64,000 nt of DNA from Lindgomyces ingoldianus. Lineage: Eukaryota; Ascomycota; Dothideomycetes; Pleosporales; Lindgomycetaceae. This document shows, piece by piece, positions 12,511-24,077 of this stretch. The notes beneath the pieces are model-generated. The model had not been told where the DNA came from and made no database searches. It saw only the letters and a list, made by a program, of their open reading frames with translations. The DNA lies in NCBI RefSeq assembly GCF_010093535.1, contig NW_022985177.1, forward strand, positions 414,857-478,856. Direction: 5' to 3'. A program made the position numbers and the translations under genes. The stretch's first letter is position 1; each line of letters starts with the position of its first letter.

Positions 12511-15500
12511 ATGGCGCTGACGGAGAAGCTCGCAAGGATTCGAGATTCTCCGAAGCTGCAGAGCCAGCAGCATGTATGTCTACTGTCTCAAAGCGCGCTC
12601 TTTTTCCAGGACTAACTTCATCGAGACGGCCGTGGTTCTCTCTGCAATTGAGGACACGCTCCGCGAGCAAAAGTCAGATTTCACCCCGACGGCATATTTT
12701 GCTGCCCTTTTATCGCTCCTGAGCCACCAGATCTCACCAAAAGGCATTGCCAACAAGGACACGGCCGCAGCCGTCATCTACTTGCTCGACCTTGTAACCC
12801 CGCATGTCCCCGCGCCGCTGCTGCGATCCAAGTTCTCTGAAATCCTCGCCAGTCTTGCCCCCGCCCTTACTCACTCGGATGCCGATGCGCCGCTGCTCAA
12901 ACCTTCGATTGGCTGTCTAGAGTCGCTTCTCACTATACAGGATGCTCGCGCATGGGATCTTCCCCAGACCCAGATTGGTCCGAGGCGCGCTGTTGCTGGG
13001 CTTCTGAACATCGCAGTCGACCATCGGCCTAAGGTCAGGAAGAGGGCACAGGATGCGCTGGCAACGGTGCTAAAGAACCCCCCCCCAAGTCCCTCGCTAG
13101 ATCATCCAGCCGCCGACATGTGCGCCGAAGCTGCATTGAGGATGCTGAAAGACAATGCAGAGAAGGCTGGGAATACGAAGAAGCACAAGGGACACAAAGA
13201 TGCCCAAAGAAATGAGCCGGATCTGATGCACAGCCTGCAATTGATTAAAACTGTAGCCACCGCATCAGGGGGCTGGCCGAGCCGGAAAATCGACGTCCTC
13301 TGCGAATTGCTGCTCAATATTTCAAAGTCGACCAACGAGTACTTGACCACGGCCGCTTTTGATATATTCGAAATTATCTTTGCGGGCATGGCTGACGAGG
13401 TGTCATCAGTCAAGCTCCCTAGACTTCTCGAGGTTGTTGCCGAGCTTCAGCCCTCAAAGAACGACTCGCAGCTCCTGCCACCCTGGATAGCTGTCTTATC
13501 GAGAGGCTACGAAGTCTCAGCCCAGATTGAGCCTAGAGATACATTCGCGAGGCTTCCGGAACTCTTCACCATGGTATCAGGATTCCTTACTTCTCCATCG
13601 CACAATATTCGTATATCCGCTTCGGAATGTTTAATCTCATTCATGGTCAACCTTGTCCCAGATAATGTCATCCTGGACCCGTCGATTTACGACGAGAAAA
13701 TTTTAGAGAAAATAGCAAAGATCACTGCAGACCTCCTCAGCGTCAAGTTTCAAGTTGCTTGGATGGAAGTCTTCAGCATGCTTTGCGCCATGTTTGAAAC
13801 CCTGCGATGGCGCTCAACCCCTATTCTAAATCCTGTTGTAAAAATTGTCGGTGAATTAAGGAGCAATGAAGCGTTCACTGGGGTGAAAGAGGCAGATGAG
13901 GTTCTGTCAAAAGCGATTGGTGCCATGGGCCCGGATGTCGTACTCGGTATTCTCCCATTAAACCTGCCGAGGCCACCTCTAGGACAAGCCGGTCGAGTTT
14001 GGATGCTTCCAATTCTCCGTGACTCTGTCCACAACACTAGGTTGGCACATTTCAGGGCTGAGATGGTGCCTTTGAGCGAAGCGCTGTACCAGAAAGTTGT
14101 CAGTCATGGCCAAAAAGAGAAAACTATGGAAATTAAAGTTTTCGAGACGGTTGTTCAACAGATTTGGTCGATCCTACCCGGTTATTGTGATTTGCCGCTC
14201 GACTTGACAGATGCCTTCGACCAGGGCTTCGCAGAGCTTTTAGCAAACCTGCTTTATGGCCAAGCCGATTTGCGAACTGATATCTGCAGAGCCCTACAGA
14301 ATCTTGTGGATAGCAACAAGGCTATAGTAGGGTTAGAGGGTGAGGAGGATCTTGTCGCACAGGGGCGGATATCCAAAGCGGATGCTCAAAGGAATTTAGA
14401 ACATCTCGCCGGATTTTCGAGTAACATTCTTGCTGTTCTCTTCAACGTCTACAGTCAGACTTTGCCGCAGTATAGGAGTACTATCCTTCGGACTATTAAC
14501 GCATATCTTAGCGTCATCCCTGAGAAGGCAAGTCTAGCTAATTTCTAATTCATATTGGCTTGTTCCTAACCTCTAAAATAGGAGCTAGTGGAGACTTTTG
14601 AACGAGTTGCGACTAACCTTGAGACTTCACTCGCAGAAGCCACCCCTCAAACACAGGCTGACAAACAAATCCAAGAGAAGTCACAAAGCAAAATGCCACC
14701 AATGAGCCACACTCTCTTAGATCTGGTCATCACAATATCACTTTATCTTCCTCGTGAAAGCTTCCCTTCTCTTTTCCGCATGGCCGCTACCATGGTCAAC
14801 AAGCACGACGATCCGCAGCTCCAAAAGAAGGCCTATAAGTTGATTCCTAGACTTGCTGAGTCTCCCGTCGGTAAAATTGCTCTTCATGAACGCAATGCAG
14901 ATCTCCAACAGCTCCTTCTCCAGAGTGCTGAGAGGGCATCAGCGCCAGCCCAAAGGGATCGCTTAGCTGCCATCGCTCAGATAATTGAAACCATGCCTCA
15001 AACAGATCTCTACTTTATCCCCTCTGTCCTTTCTGAGGTCGTGATCTCCGCCAAAGAAGTCAACGAAAAGGCCCGGGAAGCCGCCTACAACCTCCTCGTG
15101 GCAATGGGAGAGAGAATGGATCAAGGCGGGGACATCGTGCAATCCAAAGTGCCTAATATGCCCTCCGACGCACCAACCGTCCAAGCATCATTGGAAGAAT
15201 ATTTCACCATGGTATCAGCCGGCCTCGCAGGCAGCACACCACACATGATCTCTGCATCCATCACGGCCGTAACCCGCATTCTGTATGAATTCCATACCCG
15301 GATCTCGCCCGAGACTATCCAACACCTCCTCGAGCTCATGGATATCTTCATACAGAATCCGAACCGCGAAATCGTCCGCAGCGTTTTAGGGTTCGTCAAG
15401 GTTGAAGTCATTACTCTGCCTGAGACTATGGTGAAACCACGTCTGAAAACCCTGTTGCAGAATCTCATGATCTGGAGCCATGAACATAAAGCACACTTCA

Positions 15501-16438
15501 GAGCGAAAGTTAAGCATATCGTCGAGCGCATGATTAGAAAATTTGGGGCGGAGGAAGTAGAAAAGGCGTGTCCGGCTGAGGATAGGAAGCTAATCACTAA
15601 TGTTAGGAAGGTGAGGGAGCAGAGGAAGAAGAAGAAACAGAACGCCGTAAATGGGGGAGAAGAAAAGAAGGAGAAGCCAAAGGGTAAATTCGAAAGTGAA
15701 TACGACCAGGCTGTCTATGGCAGTGACAGCGAGGAAAGTGACGGAGACTCCGAAGATGAGTTCGTTAGAAACCAGAAGAGAGCAAGTGGTGCGGGCAAAG
15801 TAAATGGTGGGCAGACGTATATCATTGAGGATGATGATGACCCACTCGACCTGCTTTCGAAACGCGCGCTAGGGAATATTTCTAGTACCAAACCGTTGAG
15901 AGGGAGGAAATTGGGACAAAAGAAAACGAAAACAAGGACAGATGAGGATGGGAAACTCATTCTCGGTACTGAGGACTCAGAAGATAAACCTAACTCGAAA
16001 CGGAGCAATAAGCGCAGTTTTGACGCCGGAGACGATGGTAACGATGGTGATGTTCTCATGCACGACGACGATACTAGGACCCTTGAACAAGGCATCAACG
16101 CCTACGTTGACGCCATCCGTGGTCGAGATGCGGCGCAACGTGGTCAGAAAGGCAAGCTCAAATTTAGTAATCGCAAACGGAGAGATGACGATGCGATGGA
16201 AGTTGATAGCGATAATGATATGAAGAGGCAACCGAGGAAAGAGAATTCGGGTTCCGGCATGGCGAGAGGAGGCAGGTTCCAAGCCCAGAGAAAAGGGCTA
16301 GGTGAAGAAAAGACAAGGGGTGGGAGAATTGAGAAAGGAAGATGTGGGAGGGTTGGGAGAGGGAGAGGTGGGAGGGATGCAAGAGGAAGCAGGAGGAGTG
16401 CAAGAGGGGGAGGAGGATGGATCGGACCTAAGGCCTAA
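12511..16438 (+). CDS. RRP12: Ribosomal RNA-processing protein RRP12
   Basis: Three exons: 12511-12573, 12626-14527 and 14582-16438, giving 1273 residues, the usual size for RRP12. The first exon encodes only 21 residues; its intron (12574-12625) has a GTATGT donor and a perfect ACTAAC branch site, and ends in GAG, which restores QQH-TAVVLSAIEDTLREQ. The second intron (14528-14581) uses a GC donor (GCAAGT) and joins PEK to ELVETFERV. Most of the protein is HEAT-like alpha-helical repeats. The C-terminus has a Lys-rich stretch, acidic runs (DSEESDGDSEDE, EDDDD) and an RGG-like basic tail. RRP12 works in nucleolar processing and nuclear export of pre-40S and pre-60S particles. A C9 run lies in the coding sequence near 13078. 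The identification is firm. Confidence 0.92.
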
Positions 16439-16713
16439 TACGAGTCTAAAAGTGTGGGTATTCAAACAGGCGTTGCAGAGAGTGGTTGAGCATTTATCGG
16501 AGGCGTCTGGGAACGAATAGATTTCAGATACCATGGTCACGTTCTTGATATTGTTCTGCCAACGGTAATCTACCGCTCGTATCACGAAAATAGGGTATTC
16601 ATACAAGCAAGCAGCGGGACTAGATCCAAAATCTCACATCTATCACCCATCAACGCCAAGCGCCAGTATTTCTAAATATCAGCAATCCACAAAGAAGACG
16701 CTTTTCAATCCCA

Positions 16714-18999
16714 TCATTTCACTTTGCTCATAATCGTCTCCAGCCCCCTTTCAACATTAACTTCGGCGGCTCTTGCTTTAACCGCGTTCAACATGCTCCT
16801 CTCGAAATCATCTCGAGACCTCAACACGGCCTCCACCCATCCAATCTGCACATCCCAATATGCCAATTTAAACTGCTCATATACATCGGGCACACTGGCT
16901 TTATCCGCCTCTAGCAAGCTGACAAACCCCTCGACGACACGCCACTGAATCTTGATCTCAGGACCTATGGGATACGCCTCGAAGAAACCGAACACAGTCA
17001 AGATATCGTCTCTGATTTTCTCGGTGAAAGGGTCGGATCGACGAAACTTTGCGCCTTTATTGCGCACGGCAGACAGGTAGTGAGCCAAGAGTTCATCGGC
17101 GAGTTCTTGCACGAGGATATCTTGGAGTAAGGGAACGAGAACGCGGTCGTAGTCAGCAAGGTAGTCTTGGAATGTCGATACGATAGCGCGTATGCGTTGT
17201 GAGCTGTACCATGCTGGGGTGAAGAATTCGGACATGATGGCGCGGAAGTCAACGCAGAAGATCAGCGACGTGAAGATCTTGATGCATGTCGTCCCCAGAT
17301 CGATGTACCCATTCCGCAGCGTTTCGATTTGGGCGGTTACATTAGGAGTGTAGGCGGCGGAGACTAGGGGAGTGATGTCGCGTTCGAAGGATGTAAGATA
17401 GGACACAGTGCCGTCGACTTCCTGGTCGCCGTCATCGATGCAGGCAATTTGGTCGTTGGCAATAGTCACGAGCCAGTCTTGTAGTGCTTGCATGCCATCC
17501 TGCTCGGCGGTGGGCAGCGCATATTTGGCCAACTCGGCTTCAGCGAGCGACTGCCACATTCGCTGGCGGGATGAGAGGGCGCGGAACATGGCTTCGATGA
17601 CGCCTTCGGATACGTCGGTGCGGTCGCTGTTGCTGGCGACGAGGAGTTGTTCGCGCAGCATGCGCCACATATCCCCCAGCGTCTTCGTTCGGAAGTACCC
17701 GTTCTCGTCTGTGTCGAGAGCATTTTCGTCCCGCTCGAGGAAGTTCTTCTTGTCGGTGACGGCCATGCGGTCCATCCATTCCTCGACAGCCTTGATGATG
17801 ACTTGGCGGTATTCGCGGACCAGCTCTGCGCCGCGGTTGTCGATGAGATGGGGGGACAGGTCTTCCTCGGGCACGCCCAGCTTCTGCATCTTAGCATAGT
17901 ACTTGTCGACCCAGTTGATGATGGCCAGCATCTGGGGGGGGCGCAGTTCGGGATCCTCGATGCGCGCCAGTAGCCAGTCGTGCATGAGCTCGTGGTATAT
18001 GTTGCAGTAGGTGCGGAAGATCTTCCACTTCTTGGGCATGAGGTTCTCCATGCCGAGCTTGACTGTGTTGAGGTTGTTGAAGTACCACTTGACGCTTTTC
18101 TCCAGCCGATCTGGATCCTCGAGGAAGGACTGGTTGGCGGCGTCCATCTTGGCCTGGCAGACGAAGCGGATGGACGCGAGGAACTTGTCCTTGTAGCCGC
18201 GCAGCTGCTTCGGGCCCGTGGCAATTGACTTGAGGCGCGAGGCGAGGTCCTTGTACTCGCGCTGGGCGGCCTGCAGGGCCTTGACCTTCTTGTCGGTGCG
18301 CTCCTCCTCCTCGACGACCAGGGCGAGACGCACCACCATGCCCTCGTTGCCGGCCTGGACCAGCTCGATCAAGTTGATGCAGGCCTCGCCAACGTGGTTG
18401 TCGAACCAGTCGATGACGTCGTCGAGGCGCGCGAAGTAGTCCTGGACTGTGGCGCCGGTGTCCAGGCGCAGGTTCTCGATGAGCTCCGTGGACGTATCTG
18501 AGGCGCGCTCCATCTGGTCCACGGCCTCCTCGCGGATCTCGCGCAGGGTGGTCAGCTCATAGTGGATCTGCAGCAGGTTGGGCTGGTTGGCAGGGTCCTG
18601 GTCGTCCTGGCCCAGCAGGTACTCCAAGTTATCGAGGCGCTGCTGGAAGGTGTCGATGTCGCGCTTCATCTTCTCGACCTGCTCGAAGTTGCGGTGGGTC
18701 TGGGCGACCAAGTTGATGTGCGGGAAGTCATGGATCATGTTCTGGGCCTCGGCGCACAGCTTGTCGATCTTCATCATCTCGTCCTTGATGAGGTTGACAG
18801 TGCGCTGGCCGTCGGTGATGCTGGTCATGCCGGCCTGCGTCACCTCGAGCTGGTCCTTGAGGCCATGGCGCAACTGCCCGTCGACGGCCGCCTTCTTGCG
18901 CAAGAACTCGGCCTTGAGCGCGGGCAGTTTGTCGAGGTCCTCGGGATGGCGCAGCAGCTCGGCGAGCTTGATCGTGGTGGTGGAGTCGACATCGTTCAT
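16714..18999 (-). CDS. SEC6: Exocyst complex component SEC6 (EXOC3)
   Basis: Single-exon frame of 761 residues, close to the usual fungal length. The N-terminal third is coiled-coil-like (KMKRDIDTFQQRLDNLEYLL), and the rest follows the Sec6 helical-rod fold with recognisable blocks such as KWYFNNLNTVKLGMENLMPKKW and YHELMHDWL. Sec6 is a core subunit of the octameric exocyst that tethers secretory vesicles at the plasma membrane and binds the t-SNARE Sec9. The gene converges on RRP12 (276 nt between stops) and diverges from DPH3. Codon use is G+C-rich like its neighbours. No lesion is seen. Confidence 0.93.
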   Translation of the reverse strand: MNDVDSTTTIKLAELLRHPEDLDKLPALKAEFLRKKAAVDGQLRHGLKDQLEVTQAGMTSITDGQRTVNLIKDEMMKIDKLCAEAQNMIHDFPHINLVAQTHRNFEQVEKMKRDIDTFQQRLDNLEYLLGQDDQDPANQPNLLQIHYELTTLREIREEAVDQMERASDTSTELIENLRLDTGATVQDYFARLDDVIDWFDNHVGEACINLIELVQAGNEGMVVRLALVVEEEERTDKKVKALQAAQREYKDLASRLKSIATGPKQLRGYKDKFLASIRFVCQAKMDAANQSFLEDPDRLEKSVKWYFNNLNTVKLGMENLMPKKWKIFRTYCNIYHELMHDWLLARIEDPELRPPQMLAIINWVDKYYAKMQKLGVPEEDLSPHLIDNRGAELVREYRQVIIKAVEEWMDRMAVTDKKNFLERDENALDTDENGYFRTKTLGDMWRMLREQLLVASNSDRTDVSEGVIEAMFRALSSRQRMWQSLAEAELAKYALPTAEQDGMQALQDWLVTIANDQIACIDDGDQEVDGTVSYLTSFERDITPLVSAAYTPNVTAQIETLRNGYIDLGTTCIKIFTSLIFCVDFRAIMSEFFTPAWYSSQRIRAIVSTFQDYLADYDRVLVPLLQDILVQELADELLAHYLSAVRNKGAKFRRSDPFTEKIRDDILTVFGFFEAYPIGPEIKIQWRVVEGFVSLLEADKASVPDVYEQFKLAYWDVQIGWVEAVLRSRDDFERSMLNAVKARAAEVNVERGLETIMSKVK

Positions 19000-19225
19000 G
19001 CTGGAGGGAGGGCCGAGGTGAATTGATTCTACATTCTGTCAAGGGGAGACATGATGCACGTCGAGCCTCCAGCGCGGGCTTGGCCTCCTGCCCCGTGCTG
19101 CCGTGCTGCTTCTGCTGCTGCTGCTGCCTCCCCCCGCAAAGTCTTAAGCCCGCCAGCGCCCCGGCTGCCCCTCCCCCCCCTGGCCCCCCCCCAGCTTCAC
19201 AGCCGCACAAGAATTCTTTTCCGCT
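19000..19225. promoter_or_regulatory. Short divergent promoter between SEC6 and DPH3
   Basis: 226 bases separate the two start codons, so both promoters and leaders must overlap or abut. The right half has long C runs on the plus strand (about 19165-19192) just upstream of DPH3. Assignment as a bidirectional promoter is inferred from layout. Confidence 0.5.
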
Positions 19226-19556
19226 ATGGCCGACGACTACGACGACGCAAACATCTACGACGAGGTCGAGATCGAGGACTGCTTCTTCGACGAGATCCTC
19301 CAGATCTACCACCACCCGTGCCCGTGTGGCGACCGCTTCGAAATCTCCATCGCAGACATGCGCGACGGCGCTGACATTGCCCGCTGCCCCAGTTGCAGCC
19401 TCATGATCAAGATCGTCTTCGACGTGGTATGTACAAAGTGCCCCTGTATCCCGTGCTCGCCTCCAAGGCCGCCTGCTCACATGACTTGCACATGCACAGT
19501 CCGACCTCCCCGTCGAGCAGGCCGACTCGGTCCAGTCCGTTGCCATCTCCGCATAG
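19226..19556 (+). CDS. DPH3: Diphthamide biosynthesis protein 3 (CSL zinc finger)
   Basis: Two exons, 19226-19426 and 19500-19556, with a 73-nt phase-0 intron (GTATGT...ACAG), giving 85 residues. The CSL-type zinc finger supplies four cysteines as CPCG and CPSC, within DEVEIEDCFFDEI...HPCPCGDRF...CPSCSLMIKI. Dph3 carries rubredoxin-like iron and donates electrons to the Dph1-Dph2 radical enzyme that starts diphthamide formation on elongation factor 2; it also supports Elongator. The length matches the family. It starts 226 nt from SEC6 on the opposite strand, and its stop faces the stop of the frataxin gene. Confidence 0.93.
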
Positions 19557-19666
19557 ATGGCCGTGTGTGCGGGAGCGTGGGCTATCACATCTGCATTTTG
19601 TTGGCGTTCTGGATACATTAGGGTAGAAGCAATTTTCCCGACATAGCTGCACTATGAACTCGGCCG

Positions 19667-20325
19667 TCAGCTCGGTACATCGCCGTCTACTCCCAGCTGC
19701 ACACCCAGCTCCTTCCGCACCAGCTCAGTCAGAGACGTGCCGTCGCGGAGATAAACCCAGTCGCCCATCCCGCTGCCCTCCTTCTCGTTCATCGACTCCC
19801 CTGTGACTACCCAATCGAACCGCTTTGGGCCCGACAAGGGCGAGCTGAGCCAGATTTGCTTGTTGGGGGGTTGCTTGTTGAGGACATATGTACCCTTGGA
19901 TTGAATCGACACTTCGAGCACGCCGGCCTTTGCAGCTAGTTAGCAGTCTTGTCCATGTCCCAGATGCCCCGGGGCGAGCTTACTGAATACTCGACCTCAA
20001 GATCCTGCCGCTTCTCTTGCTCCGCCTCCAACCGACTCACCAGCTCGTCCAGATACTCATCTGCCCGCTGATTGTATTCGGAAGTCGTGATGTCGGTCGG
20101 GGCGGTGATGCGCTCTGACGGCTCGCTTTCCTTGGGGGCTGGGTTCTCCGCGTCGGGCATGATGCCAGAGAAGCGCACTGAGGCGTGAAATGCTCGGAAA
20201 GCCGCTCTTGGAGCGACACTTGGCCGTGACACACCTCGGCCTCTAGAGGTGAAGCGTGCCGGATTGGCGACGGCGCGGAATGGCCGGCGGAGGGTCGCAT
20301 TGCCCAGGCGAGTGAGTGGCTTCAT
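19667..20325 (-). CDS. YFH1: Frataxin, mitochondrial iron-sulfur assembly factor
   Basis: Two exons on the minus strand: 20325-19984 and 19927-19667, with a 56-nt phase-0 intron (GTAAGC, CTAAC branch, AAAG end). The product is 200 residues. The Arg-rich N-terminus ([19 protein letters not shown]) is a mitochondrial presequence. The mature domain shows the acidic first helix ([14 protein letters not shown]) and the central beta-sheet motif ([23 protein letters not shown]) typical of frataxin. It helps persulfide transfer on the Nfs1-Isu1 complex in the matrix. It is divergent from APS3. The family call is secure. Confidence 0.93.
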
Positions 20326-20533
20326 TGTTCCCGCTGCGGTGGTGGAAATGGCGGATGCGATGGGGAAAGGTCTATGACGGGGAAGCGCTCGGGACGTGAT
20401 GGCACCCTTGAGGCTTGGATTGAGGAGCTTGCGCTTGGGCCACTCAAAGCCCCCCCCCCTCCCCGCTATTCACCCTCACCGTGCATGCATGGGGTGTTGT
20501 GGGCCACGGCAGCTGCAACAACACCACACTACC
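20326..20533. promoter_or_regulatory. Short divergent promoter between YFH1 and APS3
   Basis: 208 bases between the start codons of two divergent genes. It holds a C8 run near 20451. Function as a shared promoter is inferred from spacing only. Confidence 0.45.
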
Positions 20534-21097
20534 ATGATCAACGCTGTGCTTGTCTTCAACAACGCCGGGCAGCCGCGCCTCACAAAGTTCTACACCCAGC
20601 TAGATACCAGTGTGCAGCAGCGGCTGATATCCGAGATCTTCACCCTCGTCGCCAACCGCCCCAATTCCTCATGCAACTTCCTTCCCCTACCCCCCCTCCT
20701 GGCCAGCAGCAGCAAGTCTTCCACCCCGACCACCCCCCACAACGACACTCCGTCGCTCGTCACATACCGCCACTATGCCACGCTGTACTTCATCATAATC
20801 TCAACCTCGACCGAATCGCCGCTCGCCCTGCTGGACCTGATCCAAGTCTTCGTCGAAGCTCTGGACCGTCTATTTGAGAATGTATGTGAGTTGGACCTCA
20901 TCTTCAACTTCGAGACACTACACGCCACCCTCGGCGAGCTGATCGTCGGCGGGGTCGTCATCGAGACGCAATTGGATAAAGTAGTCGAGGGAGTCAAGGC
21001 ACAGGGCAAGGTTGCGAAGCGTCCGGTCAACGAAGGCAAGGGAGCATTGAGCCTAGCTGGGTTTGGAAGAGGAGATGGGGTGTGGGCAGGACGGTGA
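20534..21097 (+). CDS. APS3: AP-3 adaptor complex sigma subunit
   Basis: Single-exon frame of 188 residues beginning MINAVLVFNNAGQPRLTKFY, the canonical AP-3 sigma start. This ATG is therefore chosen although the frame opens further upstream. Longin-fold blocks follow (RHYATLYFIIISTSTESPLA, LLDLIQVFVEALD, ENVCELDLIFNF, LGELIVGGVVIET). A Pro/Ser-rich insert of about 25 residues near 50-75 sits where fungal orthologs also vary. AP-3 sorts cargo from the Golgi to the vacuole. The Gly-rich tail is probably unstructured. Confidence 0.9.
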   Translation: MINAVLVFNNAGQPRLTKFYTQLDTSVQQRLISEIFTLVANRPNSSCNFLPLPPLLASSSKSSTPTTPHNDTPSLVTYRHYATLYFIIISTSTESPLALLDLIQVFVEALDRLFENVCELDLIFNFETLHATLGELIVGGVVIETQLDKVVEGVKAQGKVAKRPVNEGKGALSLAGFGRGDGVWAGR

Positions 21098-21908
21098 GGG
21101 CATCGCGGTGAGGACATCGCGGTGATCGTGGACAATGTCTGGGATCAGTAGCCCAGCTAGGCTCTCACACCTGGAAGAAGCCTTGGATTCGACTTGTCCC
21201 TCGCTGAGGTCTGAGCCGAACGCTCTCAAAGGGTGGCTTCGATGGGGACTTGAAGGGCTTTGCAGACATCGAAGACGAAAAAGCACGGGCCTAAGATCCC
21301 CGGCTTCCCTCGAGAGAAGTCCTTCAAACAAGGATATCTTCTTTGATATTTCATGCTCTATTACACCTGTCACACGCATCCTGTGCTAGGACGAGACGAT
21401 GTACCTTTCGCTACAGTTATCGTCAATGGAGAGGCGCTACTAGACCGCTTTTGACCATGCTTCGGATTTTAAGCCAATCATCTGCTTCCGGTCCGCCTCG
21501 CCGAGCATTTACCCAGCCCTTTACGCAGCTCCTCCGCGATCAGAAAAATCTCTGTGAAAGACGGCCCCAATGCATCCATTGAGTATTCAAATGCTCGCGC
21601 TTTCTTCATAGTGGCAAGAGACGTAACTGTGCACAGTCTTTGCGCTCCCAGAAGACAAAATGATGCTGGTCCCTGTGGACGATGAGATTGGCCAGATAGC
21701 GCGCCGCAATTAATATACATGAACAGCCTCAATCTCTCAAACATGAACCCAAGTTCCTCACTTCACTCCATTAGGTATACTTGGCTATAGATCCACCAAC
21801 TACACGTGTCCAAATGACATCTCCAAGCCCTTATATCCACGTCTTCTAGGACGATTGTGTGCACGATTATGTGCGCTATCCGTCGTTGTCTTTGAACTTC
21901 AGATCATC
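21098..21908. other. Intergenic stretch, no gene seen
   Basis: About 810 bases with only short frames. A tandem of GGTGAGGACATCGCGGTGA-like sequence occurs at about 21094-21125. The right part probably contains the promoter of the next gene. Confidence 0.4.
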
Positions 21909-24077
21909 ATGTATTTTCTTAACATCCTCGTGTCGTTGATTTCTGTCGTCTCGTTAACGAAGTATGCGGCTGCCAGTCTTCGAATTAAAGCTGACCATCA
22001 TTCCTTTGCTGGCGTCAATTATCCAGGTCTGCAGTTTTTGGAGCAGGCGGAAAGGGATGAGGTAATTCGGGCCCTTGTGAGGGCACATGCGAGGGTGATT
22101 CGGTTGTTCAGTCAGTGCCCATCGACATCACCCGCAAACTTGTTGGTGGCTAATAGTAGCGCAGTCCGAGGAGATGAGACACACCCAGATGTATGAGCCA
22201 TTCTGCTTTCGCGGGCCATCTCCCATTGACATTTTGTAGCTCGAAAAGGAACTTGGGATCTTCGATCAATCTCTTCTTGACCAATTTGACGACACCTTAG
22301 CTGCTATTCATCGAATATCCAATGGTGTGTTTGTGTACTGTCTCAATTATGTTCAGTTGTTAACAATAAGCAGGCAAGGTCAAAGTTATTATTGCACCGC
22401 ATGATGCACATGCCCTGCGGGGTTCGAACAACATTCCATGCGATGCATACTGCAAGAAAGTTGACTCTGCGTTCTTGGATTTCTACAGCAACCTCGAAAG
22501 TGAGTATAATTTTCTAGAGAAATCACCGCGCCTTGCTAACATAATGTAGTCCGGGAAATATACAAGCACCGCTTGACGCACTTGTTTAGCGACTACAAAT
22601 CTAAAAACTTCCAGGGCGCCTCATGGGGCACATTGAAGGAAGTCATCATGGTTCGTCACATGACTCTCTATCCTTATTACCACTAGCACTAATCTTTATC
22701 CTAGGGAGTTGACCTTCAAAACCAGCCTTGGTCTGGTATCTGGCCCATTGTTGCCGGGGAGCCATGGCTCTGTGACATCGCAACACATCTTAAGGAAACC
22801 ATTGGCCTTGGTGACAATAACATTGCCGTCATCACAGGCGGAATCTCTAGCCCACAAAGCCCAACTGGAACTGAAAACTTCCCTGACTCGGCCTTTGATT
22901 GTAAGGCGGTTGATGTCATTGGAATCCATGGTTACTACTCGGCTAGCAATGATGCGACAGCAGGAACTGCGTGGGCAAACATGTTTCTACCGGGGAACAC
23001 GCTGACTTCTCGCGCACTGGGGAAGAAGCTTCTTCTTGTTGAAGAGATGGCATACATGAACACTGACAACGGCCTGGTGTACAAGAAGTCAGCAATCTGG
23101 GACCAAGGAAATGCACTCAATTACCGCGGGATTCCCTGGGTAAACTCCACCGAAAGTCTACAAAACCACTAGACGCTAATCAATATGTACAGATGTATTC
23201 CACAGCTTCAACCGAAGATGAAGGCACCAGCTCCCGCGTAAGCATTCTCCGCGCCCACAATTTCGCCGTTGGCGCCCTCGCATCCATCCTTCAAAGCGCC
23301 TACCGCGCTCGCAGCAACTTTGATTGGAGCCCCTATCTGCCTCCCCCTGCATCGGGACTCTCTAATCTCACAGTACTTCCGCTAAACCCCTTCGTCCCAG
23401 AGCAAAGCTCCTGCACCTTCGGGTGCCTAGGCTGGTTGTGCGACGCGGCCGACGGCTGCTCGCCAGACCTAATTTGCAAGAACTCCGTGTGTCAGAAGCC
23501 TGCAGAAACCCAGCCTGGTTCGGTGGGTGCAAATTGCAATAGTAAGACTGTATGCCAGGAACACCTTGTTTGCGAAGATGGCACATGTCAGAAGTGCGTT
23601 GCTCGACCTAGCATCCAGCCTTCCGATCCGAGGAAGCACATGGTTGAGGGCCACATTACCGGACAGTGCCATTTGGATATTTCCTCTCCCTTCAACATGC
23701 GCCCGATCTGCACACTGTGCGATCCCTCGAAGCAGACATGTCGGGGCAGCCCATGTCATAGGCCGGGCGACTGCTCTGCGGACGAATTTTGTGACTGGGG
23801 GCTTTGCAAACCGTGCACTGAGGGCTGTCTGGGGATGAAGTGCAAGTCCTCCAACAAGTGCAAGACCGGATATTGTAATGTGTATGGACGCTGTGATTAC
23901 CCTACGAAGGTTAAGAAACCGTCCGGTCCGGGAGCAAATGCAGGAAGGCGAGGCCCGGGCTGGAATAATAAAGGACCCAAGGACCAGCAGCGGGGGCCGG
24001 CGAAAGTGAGGGATGAGGCCATGAGAATCAACATTCCTAAGGAGGGGGTTAGGGCTACCGGAAGTCCTGTATCGTGA
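21909..24077 (+). CDS. Secreted TIM-barrel glycoside-hydrolase-like protein with Cys-rich C-terminal tail
   Basis: Six exons: 21909-22190, 22240-22324, 22374-22499, 22550-22650, 22705-23139 and 23193-24077, giving 637 residues. All five introns are about 50 nt with GT...AG ends and keep the frame. The N-terminus has a signal peptide (hydrophobic to about residue 20). Barrel-like blocks include KVKVIIAPHDAHAL, PIVAGEPWLCDIATHL (Glu of GEPW in the position of a GH-A acid/base), VDVIGIHGYYS and KLLLVEEMAY (a candidate Glu nucleophile). After about residue 410 the chain becomes Cys-rich, with repeated CxxGxC-like knots such as CTFGCLGWLCDAADGCSPDLIC and CRPGDCSADEFC-like units, then a basic Gly/Pro tail. 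It resembles clan GH-A enzymes, but I cannot name the family or substrate. Secreted wall or polysaccharide action is inferred. Confidence 0.72.

Noticed and set aside
12574..12609. RRP12 intron ending at the TTTTCCAG at 12609
   Set aside because: That acceptor leads to an immediate stop; the acceptor at 12625, after the ACTAAC branch site, restores the family sequence.
17466..18224. 252-codon minus-strand frame inside SEC6
   Set aside because: It is an alternative frame of SEC6 coding sequence with low-complexity Ser/Arg composition.
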